A stretch of 64,000 nucleotides of DNA from Cryptomeria japonica (Eukaryota > Streptophyta > Pinopsida > Cupressales > Cupressaceae). Where the stretch lies: assembly GCF_030272615.1 (NCBI RefSeq), contig NC_081413.1:603448709-603512708 (forward strand), read 5' to 3'. The notes under the pieces are model-generated. The model was not told the origin of the DNA. It was given only the letters and a program-made list of their open reading frames with translations, and did no database searches. Below are positions 1 through 10,258 of this stretch, piece by piece (position 1 is the stretch's first letter; the number at the start of each line of letters is the position of its first letter). The translations under genes were made by a program, and so were the position numbers.

Positions 1-31
<31 letters not shown>
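1..31. repeat. (TC)n/(TA)n microsatellite
   Basis: A CT run followed by a TA run opens the window. It lies inside the LARD LTR and corresponds to the much longer TA tract at 9635-9748 of the other LTR copy, so it is part of the element and varies in length between copies. Confidence 0.9.
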
Positions 32-159
32 TGAATATTATAATAATTTTCTCACATCTACATACCCTATTTTTTTTTTTAAATCTCTTCTTTTCTTTTA
101 TAATCCCTAACACTACCCAGGCTAAGGTTTTATTATTTCTTGTTCCTTTGTATTATGCA

Positions 160-465
160 AGGGCCGAACGCATGTCAATGGGGAGGCGGCGGCCATGGAG
201 GGGGTTCCCTATAGAGGCGACCACTACCGAGCCTGCAGGTTGTGGCCCACAGTGGCGGTTGAGGCCACCGCTGTGGTACGCGGCCTGCAGCCTCGGCAGC
301 GTCAACACTGTGAGGCACTGCCCACAAAAGGGGGGCGAAGCCTCCCCACTGTGGGTTAAGGCCCACAGTGGTGGCTACGGCCGTTGCTAGGGACGCTACC
401 CACCGTGCGGAGGGGGGGGCCGCCCTGCGAGAAAATCCGTAGGGGCTGAGCCCCTTGCCATAGTA
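160..465. repeat. GC-rich island of LARD LTR, copy 1
   Basis: An abrupt GC-rich block in otherwise AT-rich sequence. It contains repeated CCCACAGTGGCGG-like words in both orientations and ends with a short hairpin (AGGGGCTGAGCCCC at 441-454) next to GCGAGAAAATCCG. The same block is at 9910-10258, and a diverged version is at 17690-18010. Confidence 0.8.
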
Positions 466-1560
466 TAATTTTTTTTTTAAATAAATCCTTTTTTTTCGTT
501 TAGTGTAAATAATAATAATTTTTTTGTTTATTAAAATAAATATAATAACTTTTATATATATATATATATTGTGAAATATATATATAAATAAGTGTGTTTC
601 TTTTAAATTTGAAATTCATTTAAAACATATATATATGTATATAAATTTATTTATAGACATATATATATATATGTAAATAAATATATTTTAATTGCACAAC
701 GGATCTAGGTTTTTTTTTGTAAATATATGATGATACTGCTATTTTGAAACATTTTCAACAGATAAGCTAAAGTCATCGGATCTAAATCAAAGTATATATT
801 TTTATTTCTTAAATGCCATGCAGCTAAAAACTAAAATAAGATAGTTCATTTAATCCTTGGATTTATTTTTTGCAAGTAATTTATTTTTGATAGAAGTAAA
901 TAAGTACATACAACAACTATTTAAGTCTAGAAAATATTACAAGGAATCCTTAGAGCTAACTATAATATATATATATATTTTTCTGTTCTGCAATTAAACA
1001 AATGACAGATTTAAATAAAACCAAATATACACTTCCATATACAAATCTAAATTTTAGATTTTATTTCCAACCTACTTCATGCATGTGAAGCTATTCATTC
1101 CTTTCCTATTTTATTTCATTTTAATGCATAAAGAATAAAGTAAATTTTTTGCTTTTCAAATTATCATATACACATCAGATATTATTTTTTAGAACTTTTA
1201 GGAGCTAATCCCTAAATATTCATTTATTTTCTGTAGTATAGCATAAAAAAATATTTCATTTCTTTAAAGTACATTTAAAGGACACTATCGTCACTTTATA
1301 AATAGGTCTCTCATTTCTAATAAATGAGGACTTTCAAAGAATAATAATTACATTTACAAATATTTTCCTGCATCAAATAACTCCAGCCACTTCTAATTGT
1401 CCTATTTCTTTCTTCCAACAACCTACAATAAATCATAGGCTGTGACCATGGAGTGCTCACCTCCCAACCTAGGCTAACTAGTAGCATGCTTGAGCTTGGA
1501 GAACCAAGCCCTAGACAAGTTACACACATGCAAACACAATAAACATGGGAAAAACAATCA

Positions 1561-3188
1561 CATACTGTGTGGGGGAAAAAGCGAGACTAGGCTAACATGC
1601 CCTAATCCTACCTTTCGACACACATTTGTGGAATACGAAAGAGCCTAGAGGTATCACACAATTGGCTACTTCTTTTTGTGGAAGAGAGAGCCACAGGCTA
1701 CCTATTAGGATTTCTATTCCTTTGTTGCAAATGATAGATAGAATGATGCAAGTTCAATTCCTAACCCCAAAGTGCAAGTATGAACTAGTAACAAGATTGC
1801 AAGATTGAGATTAAGTGATGAAAAGATGTAAACACAAGGATAAAAGGAGAATGTAGATGTGTACTTGGGGTTAAAATTTGAGTGAAAATGTTCGGGACAA
1901 GGGCGTGGGCGCCACTGTCCTGATTCTGCTCCTGAAACTGTTGTTTTGCAACCTGAAAAGCTATCGGAAATGCTGAAACTTGTTGTCTGACAGAGGGACC
2001 AGGGTGCCCAGTGCCCCTGTCCTGGTAGGACCAGGGCACCTCATGCCCTTGTCCAGGTCTTTTGCCCTAAAATTTGGTGTGAAGTTCTGTCTCAGTCCAC
2101 TTCCGTCGGATCTGCAACTTGCGGCATCGTCCGAATCCCGAAACCTGCACTTATATCTGAAAAGGTATGGTGGGCGGCTATATAGGGTTTTGCCTTAGTC
2201 AAACCCCTGCTTTGGTGATTTCCACCTCCATGAATAGCCAAGTTGTATTGTAAAAGTAGTGTGTGTGCAGACCTTGTGTGTGTGCAAGATCTTAAAATGC
2301 AAGTAAGCAAACTAGAGCAACCTAGAAAGTAAACCCTAATTGCTTGTAAATGATAATGTAAATGCTCCAAATCAAGATGCAAAGTGATCTAAAACATGAG
2401 TGCAAAGGATGTAATGAAGCTTGTGCAAAGACATGAAAACAACATGAAACCATACCCAACCCCAAGGGAGGGGTACAAGCCAATCTTCAGTCAGTGATCT
2501 CTTATTGTTCTTCTATGTCTTCAAAGCCCTAAATGGATGAATGAAATTGATGAATTCTTGATGGATGGATGTTGAATGTTGTTGAAGTCTTCAAAGATCT
2601 GCTCTTTCACTGCATAGAAGGCCCTTGAAACCAAAAATTCGGATCCTTTCAAATGAAGAAAGAGAGCTCTTATATATGAAACCTTAGGTCTTAATTTCAA
2701 CTTTTGGCCGACCTAGAGATTGAATCTCCCACCAATTTCTTGGGGTTAAGCTTTATTTTATGATTGGATTGCGCTCATAAAATTTTGGGAAAAGTGTCTG
2801 GGACCGTGTGCACTCCGGGTGCCATGGTCCCGATAATTTTTCACCAAATTTTTAGGGTCGTCAGATATGATGATTTTAGAGAGAATCCCGAAGTTATAGG
2901 TGATTTCGAGATGTTTTGACCCTCGAAATCAAGCCCCCAAGTTCAAAATAGGACCTAATTAGGGTTTTAGATTAAATGAAAAATGAAAGGGGCACACTTT
3001 AATGAAAAAGGCCCAACTTTATGATATGGGAGATGATAAAATAGAACCTTAGACCTAATTAATTTAATTAATTAAGTGCTAAAGGGGAAATGCAATGCAA
3101 AATGCAAAATGTGCCGAGGCGGGTGCTAAACTAGGTGTGAAATTGTACCACCCTAGCAAGTGCGTACAATTTACGATGCTACACATAC
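1561..3188. repeat. Target-site duplication CATAC around the solo LTR
   Basis: Identical 5-mers at 1561-1565 and 3184-3188 flank the insertion. The homologous uninterrupted site near 11351 has one copy. Confidence 0.85.
1566..3183. mobile_element. Solo LTR, gypsy-like, 1,618 bp
   Basis: The insertion begins TGTGTGGGGG and ends GATGCTACA, so it has TG...CA termini. It is flanked by the 5-bp direct repeat CATAC at 1561-1565 and 3184-3188. The empty site is present in the same window: at 11346-11360 the sister LTR reads straight through with a single CATAC. There is no primer site, internal region or second LTR, so this is a solo LTR left by LTR-LTR recombination. Read on the minus strand it starts TGTAGCATCG, a start I associate with plant gypsy LTRs; the orientation is not proven. 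Confidence 0.85.
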
Positions 3189-5071
3189 ACATTCCCAACC
3201 CAGGCTACACTACACCACACATTGTGATGTCCTTTCAAGGGTGGTAGTGGACTAAGTACCCTAAGGAGACTGCAAGTATGGTAAAACACAAGCTACCTCA
3301 TGGCAAACCAAATACATCATAAGTATAACAACCCCACATCGTTATGCCTCCCAAGGCATTCATGCCTTATTTCCCTTCTTATGACCCCCAAAGGCATAAA
3401 CAAGCCATGCAACAAGGGTCACATAATTATCCCTTATGATCACTCTCATAACAAGAGCCTCTCACTCGAGGGCTATCAAACTTCTACCATCCACAAGACC
3501 ATCCTCTCTCCCAAGAGTAGGAAGCCTTCGTTACTCCCAAAGCACATAAAATGTATACAATAAGTAAAGCATACAACACAAATAATTTTCCAAGGAGAAC
3601 ATACAAGAAACTAGCCTTTTTACACAAGCAATTCTTTTCTACATAACATGCAATATGAAAAAACATTATCAGAAAAGTAAAACCAACCTTCAAACTGCCC
3701 AAAGCAATGCTAGATTAGTTGAGGATGAGCAACCCAATTCCACAACCCCTTGCTTCTCTACCATTAGTCAAAATCCTATACCAAATCTATCCTTTTCAAA
3801 ATTGCATTGTCTCCAAAAATGGAGAGTGGGTGATTACCTACAAAATCTCCCATTCTTGCCTAAAAAGACCTCAATGAGAGTTCTCACAGGTTTCTAAAAT
3901 TGAAAAAGGAAAAGTCTGAAAAAATATCAAAAGGGATCTCTCATCGAAAAGGAAAGTTAACAACTTAGATGATGCTTCTAATTTTCAATTTTCGCTCAAC
4001 TTAGGATACACTTTTTAGGGTGTGTAAATGGTCACATGGGGGTTGAAACATGGCTAAAATTACTCCTAACCCTTAGGTATACCTTATGGGCTTTAGGAAA
4101 CACTATTAAACTACCCCTAGGTGTCCATTTAACCCCTTTTAAACCCTTCTAAAGTTAATTTTCGGGTCAAACTTAAGTTGACCACCCCAAAGATTCTCTT
4201 CCCAAGGCAATTATGGAATCACATTAAATTATATGAAAAAGCTATGGTTAAACAACTCCCTCCAAGAGACAATTTAAAAAAAACCAAAACATAAATTAAC
4301 ATGTGTCAAGTGACACAATAAAAATACTTTTAGAAAATTATACATGAAATCTTGTCTCTTGTTGGTTTTACACAAATAAATAAATTCAATCTAACACACA
4401 TGCAACATCCACTTTTACAAATAAAATACTATACAAATGGGGTGTTGTCTCTCCAAATAGACAAACCCTGGTTTTACAAACGTACATAGGTCTAGGTTTG
4501 GTTCTCCATAATATTTCCATGGTCACATGGATAATTTTCCTATGCATCTCAATTACACATTAGTAATTCCAAATAACCTTATATAATATAAAACATGTGA
4601 ATAAGAATACACATCAAACACTCTACATACAATATACATTTAAACAAATCAATACATCTTACATCCAAACAACTCCACATAAGTAATTATCATAATTCTT
4701 ATAATTTTGATGCATACATAAAACATACATCCTATTTTATCATCATAGTGAAGTCCTGCAAATCCAATAAAGACATATACCATCTCAAATTTATCCTATT
4801 CTGGAATCGTATAGAGTTCTATATCATAACGCATATAAATGAAGCATCAACATACATCGATGTTATCCAAATCATGGAATATTATAAGTTCTATATCCAT
4901 AATGCATAAAATGTACACCTTAAGGTGAAATTGTTCCGTAACTTGGTTCAATTACTTTTCTCACCAATCTATCAGTCTAACATAGCCCATCCTATTGAAT
5001 TATAGCATTTATTAATAGGGTCAAACATGGTCAACTAAGTTAGTCAAAGCTTGGTTGGGGAGGGCCTTACA
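3184..5071 (-). repeat. LARD 3' LTR, second segment
   Basis: This segment resumes the alignment with the other LTR (about 11351-13242) and ends GGGCCTTACA. It is the start of the 3' LTR when read on the minus strand. The frames starting near 3300 (plus) and ending near 3702 (minus) have near-identical partners at 11467 and 11869, as expected of LTR copies. Copy 3 at 19.3 kb breaks the plus-strand one, so coding is not supported. Confidence 0.88.
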
Positions 5072-5083
5072 TCCTCCTCTCCT
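5072..5083 (-). promoter_or_regulatory. Polypurine tract of the LARD
   Basis: On the minus strand the purine run AGGAGAGGAGGA directly abuts the TG start of the 3' LTR at 5071. This is the position of a plus-strand primer for reverse transcription. Confidence 0.75.
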
Positions 5084-8000
5084 AGATTTTGACTTACTCC
5101 TGGAAGTCGCATGAGTAGATTTACGAAGTAGGGACCTAACATTTCCCACAATTTCAATAAGTTACTCAAAATCTTATCTTGCCTACTAGAAAGGTGAAAT
5201 ACCCAAATCAACTTATTATTGTAATTAACTTACTATCTTCACAAGGTTAAATTCTTAGTATTTTTATTACATTTCCCTTTGATCTCAGGTAGATGTTTAT
5301 AAGTACTATCTTTCAACAACTTTCATTAATGCGTCATCCAAATCATATCAATAACACACTTCAACTCCCACAATCAAGGTTACACATGATAGTTTACTTA
5401 TTAATTTCTAGGAGTCGTGCTTATTAAGGGTTCGTGTAAAACATGTTTATCCCACCGCAATCGTCATCCATGCTTGCCACTAAAGATAATTGACATCATA
5501 GTTTATTCTTAATGAATCTACTTATTTTACATCAAGGCACCTCATTAGGGTGTTAATAAAATATTTGTTAAACTGTCCTAGGTGTATAATTTCTTCCAAG
5601 AAGGCATAATCCAATTTAGGTTCTTCAAACCCGCCCCTATATAGGGTAGTTTTCTGCCACTAGGGATTACAATGTTTATATTTCTAGGCACCAAGGTTTA
5701 AGTTTCATAGGGTACATTATTCACAATTTCCAAACATTAAGGTACATAACAATCCCATTCTAAGGGAGTGATGAAAATTATTAATACTTATTTTAGATAT
5801 CATCCATGCAATCATCCCCATACACATGCTAAATTTACCAGTCGACAAACATCACTTTCGTGATTCATTAGGTCTAGGTCACACTATTGTTATAAATTTT
5901 TCTCTTTTAGATTACTCACAATTAATTTTACTTAGAAGGATATTCCTTCCTTTATCTTAATTTAATAAAATATATTATTTGTTAATTCTTTGTGCCTAAT
6001 TTCACTCCTTACGGTATTCTCCCTTGACACACTATCAGTGGTTCAATGAACATGATAGACATCACACAAATCACATCACTAGGGCTAGCTATATCAACCA
6101 TCAAAACGACCACTTGACACTTTAAAAGGTCAAAATAAAAATTACTTTTACCAAGTCCCTTCAAAAGAAGAAAAATGTCGGCAATTGAAAGATATTAAAA
6201 CTAGAAACATGGTAAGTGCCATAGTTCCAATATAAATAAATAAAAAATTAGTGGTCCTCTCTTCATAAAAAAAAATAAAAAAAATAAAGAAAGTACTAGC
6301 CCATATTGGTCATACCCTAGGGAGTAACCGCAACACATCAACCAAGATCACATGTCCTGAGTGTGTTAGGAAGTGATTGTTAGACTCTTAAGGTTCTTAG
6401 ATTATTTATAATCCTTTATGAAATAAATTCTTATACACGAGAGATCACATTAATTTTTATAAATCATGTTCCATTTTAACCTTCACGTGCTTACTATTCC
6501 AAGCAACACTTCCCAATATAATCCACTATCTATTTAGGGTTATTAACATCCTTAATTATATTCTAATAGGTGATTTCACTAACTCTACCATTCTTCGTCC
6601 ATTCCTCTTGCACTATTTTTTTTTTGAACACTTAATTATACGCAATCTATGCTTAATTAGAGGTTAAAGCTTAACAAGTTGATCCAATGAAACCTTAGGT
6701 CTCAATAAAATTCCTAGGCGATAGGATTAAGAAAATTACTAACACAACAAATATGATAACTCTTATTATCAAGTGGATCGAATAAATTTTATAAGGGCAA
6801 TAATAATTTCACTCAAAAGTCCCTTTCATTACAGTTGCATTTAATAGTACTTAATTAGAACATCTTCTACTAAATAGACATTCATATAGTTACTTGGTTC
6901 AATATCAATTATTAAATACTATCCAGTTTCCTCCATCCTGTTAATACATTCCTCCTTAATAACTTAATTTAATGTGGCTTCTATTAATTATCTTAATATG
7001 CTAAACCTTGATTCAATGTTATGTGGTAGCTCAAGCATCGTCACTTTCATGTCTTACACACATAGTTGATAGTTCGGTACAAAATTGACACCTGTTTACT
7101 TAGAACCACTTAGGATTTGTATAATGTAATTATATAATTTTACTAGGGACATCATTTGGTTTTTTAGAACCTTATGCTAGCCCCTTATATTTTCACCTCA
7201 AAAATTCACTTGCCTTCATTAGGTAGGAGCTTGTTGCCAAATTACTAACACTTAAGATTAAGAGCCATTTGGGGTGGAATTATTGTCAAGTAAGATTGAT
7301 AACGGTTGACAACAATTTTTGCCCACACATTTCAAGACATATTTCAAACAACTTGGAGAGTGGACTTATTCTCTCCTACTTCACTTATGCAACTATGAAG
7401 TCAAGGGGGTGTGCACTCGAAAAGTGACCAACACCCATCCTTTTAATTTAAAATTTAGTAAAAGGGAAATTATCTTGTCCCATATTACTTATTTATATTT
7501 ACTTCCAGCCCAAATCTGGCATGTCACAACTTATGATTTCATTCAATCCACGAAAACACCTTATCATCATAATATTTTGTTACCTAATTGCGGTATAACT
7601 TAAAAGTGTCCAATAATTACCAATGTCTTAAGATCCAAAATTTTCCAAGTTCTCCCTTGGCTAACCACAAAATTTGGCTCCTTATCCATGTTCTCATAAA
7701 ATCTTTTATACTGCCAACTAATTCACATTAAAACTTTGGTATTATATTGTTGTTATACTATCTTTCTATAAGCCATTTCCATCCACCTATGGCTTCATCC
7801 ATACTTAATGTTTTCACATACTCCTACATTTGAGTGCCATAATTTGCAAAAGTTCTTCAATTTTACCTAGTAGTTAAATTGTGTTACATACTGTCTTGTA
7901 CCTAGCGACTAACCATGATTGGGTTGCACTTTCTTCCTCAGTTTTCTGAATGAGTATTAGTTACTTGTTCCTAGATTATAAGATCCTAATTCTTTTACAC

Positions 8001-9036
8001 TCCTTGCACTTCAATGGGGATTTTTGTATGATTCCGAAATTAGTTCTACTCTCTCTTCCATTATTTAATTTTTCCAAGATTATCTTCCCGTAAAGGAATT
8101 AGTTGAGGTTTTACTTGCTTGTTTCCCCAATTATATAACCATGGATGAACTTAGGGTTTATTGTAATTACGTGTTTTCACCCAAGAAGTTCATGCCTCCT
8201 TTCTCCATATTTTACTCAACTATAGTATCACTAGGGTTTTTTGATCAAGGGGATTGCCATTCATCAGTTTAGTTCTTACATTCAGGGTTATCCAACTCTA
8301 GCTTCACTGTATTGCTACAAACATTGTCTAACAAATGCTCTTAATAAGAAATCTAGCATAACCACATTCTTTAAGGTACCTAGTCATTAGGATAGGTTAA
8401 TGCTTCTATCTGAGATTTGCAAGAGTTCCTTTTTTACTCTTCTTCCTTTATGTCTCCAATGGCGGCCTTGATCTTTTTAACCATCATAATTTCACATAGC
8501 TTAAGAACTTAACTTGAGCTGTTTCGATCTTATTTATCTTGTTTATTGCCTTTATCTTATGTCTAACTATCTTGCTTGAGTTGCCATTGTCATGAACATA
8601 TCTCGATGGATGGCATTCTTTTAGTTACCATTAGATGTATTTTATTGTAGTATTTAACTCCTCATACTTGATTTGATTAGGGCAATTATTGCGTTTAGGT
8701 TCCAATTGAATGGTAACCTCATAAGTACAAAAGATTTAATTTTTGTTATTTAAACACTGAAAATACTTCATATAAATAATAATTTAAAATTTCGCAGTCC
8801 TTGGGGTTTTTATTATGCCATAAACCTTATGACTAATAAGTTCAAATTTTAGGGCTTTTAGTGACCCTTGGAACCCCTTGAATTGATATATGTTGATCTA
8901 TTGATTTACTAGAATTTTCACTTATGTTTCACTTTGTTATTTCACCACTTTTCACCTAGGTGTTATACTTCAATCCATAGTTTGGTTTCAACTAAGTTAT
9001 GAATGTAGCCCATGCTCACTAGTGTTTGAACCTAGG

Positions 9037-9048
9037 GCTCTGATACCA
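9037..9048 (-). other. Primer binding site of the LARD
   Basis: The plus strand reads GCTCTGATACCA, so the minus strand reads TGGTATCAGAGC, complementary to the 3' end of plant initiator methionine tRNA. It lies three bases inside the LTR edge at 9052. Confidence 0.88.
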
Positions 9049-9634
9049 AAATGTCATGCCCACTTTTAAGCACGAATGGGATAATTTTTATTTTTTTAAA
9101 AATTCCAACTTAATAACATTAAATTGCCATTATGAAATGCTCTAGTAAGTTTTCAACTTAACTACGTTTGAGTTACTTAAATAACTAACTCAAGTAAGTG
9201 AATTTAATTTAGATCAAATGCGGAACACTTAAACGAAATATTTATCATCTCGTTGATTTTAATCAATAAATTAATTTAGTCAATTAATTGACGTAGATAA
9301 AATTAATCTCTACTAAGTATATAATGTCTAAAGTTCTTTTCAATCATTAATTAAAATATGCTTAAATTAAATCGACTAAAGGGCCAATTAATATCATAAT
9401 GAATATTTTCCTATAAGTTTAAATATCTCCCCATAGCCAAAATAATCTTATCCAATTTATTATAAAGTTTCTAAAAGTTTAGATTTCCAAAGTATTTTAA
9501 ATTTAAATATCCTTATGTTTATCAAACCAATATCCGCCATATGTTTTTTTTTAAACATATATAATGATAAACACTTAAATAAATATTTAATCTAAAGTTT
9601 TCCCTATCTATTCATATTTTCAATCTCTATATAT

Positions 9635-9714
9635 ATTTAATATATATATATATATATATTTAATTTATATATATATATATATTTAATTTATATATATATA
9701 TATATATATATTTA

Positions 9715-9748
<34 letters not shown>
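9635..9748. repeat. TA microsatellite with TTTAATT interruptions
   Basis: Runs of TA separated by TTTAATT blocks, increasing in length to the right. The tract belongs to the LARD LTR and differs in length from copies 1 and 3. Confidence 0.9.
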
Positions 9749-9750
<2 letters not shown>

Positions 9751-9909
9751 AATATTATAATAATTTTCTCACATCTACAAAATATCCATGCAAACCCTAT
9801 TTAAGAATATATATTAAAACATACCTTATTTTTTTTTTAAATCTCTTCTTTTCTTTTATAATCCCTAACCCTACTCGGGCTAGGGTTTTATTCTTTCATG
9901 TTCCTTTGT

Positions 9910-10258
9910 ATTATGCAGGGCCAAACACATGTCAATGGGGAGACGGCGACTGAAGTATTTTGTTGCAGGTGGGAGGGTGTGCAGTGTCCATGGAGGGGGC
10001 TCCCCGCAGGGGCAACCACTGCCGAGCCTGCGGGTCGCGCCCCACAGTGGCAGCCTAGGCCGCCGCTGTGGTACGTGGCCCGCAGCCCCATCAACGTTGC
10101 CATTGTGAGGCGTTGCCCACAGGAGGGGGGCCAAAGCCTCCCCACTGTGGGTTGTGGCCCATAGTGGCGGTTGCGGCCATCGCTGGGGACGCTGCTCACC
10201 GTGCGGAGGGGGGGGGCGCCTTGCAAGAAAATCCGCAGGGGCCGAGCCCCTTGCCCTA
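9910..10258. repeat. GC-rich island of LARD LTR, copy 2
   Basis: Same block as 160-465, with about 38 extra bases near 9945-9985. It ends with the hairpin AGGGGCCGAGCCCC (10237-10250). Confidence 0.8.

Larger units (their letters stand above)
1..1565 (-). repeat. LARD 3' LTR, first segment (interrupted)
   Basis: Bases 32-1565 align base for base with about 9748-11355, with scattered substitutions and small indels. Copy 1 lacks about 36 bp near 60 and about 38 bp near 190 relative to copy 2. The first roughly 690 bases of this LTR (plus orientation) lie left of the window. The alignment stops at 1565, where another LTR is inserted, and resumes at 3184. Short open frames here are shared by both LTR copies only because the LTRs are copies of each other; I do not call them genes. 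Confidence 0.88.
5072..9051 (-). mobile_element. LARD internal region, non-coding
   Basis: About 4 kb of AT-rich sequence between the polypurine tract and the primer site. I see no Gag, protease, integrase, reverse transcriptase or RNase H motif. The only frame of note (7319-7603, plus, 94 codons) runs against the element and resembles nothing known. The absence of any minus-strand frame of 60 codons argues for a LARD core and not a recently dead coding element, though a very old gag-pol cannot be excluded by eye. Confidence 0.75.

Noticed and set aside
31-390. Open frames through the GC-rich islands (also 9880-10259 and 17721-18096)
   Set aside because: Several overlapping frames on both strands are open only because GC-rich sequence lacks stops. 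They are not conserved between copies.
3300-3563. Plus-strand frame with a close partner at 11467-11730, and the minus-strand pair at 3484-3702 / 11651-11869
   Set aside because: Both pairs lie in the two LTRs of one element, so similarity reflects copying by reverse transcription and not selection for protein. The third LTR copy breaks the plus-strand frame.
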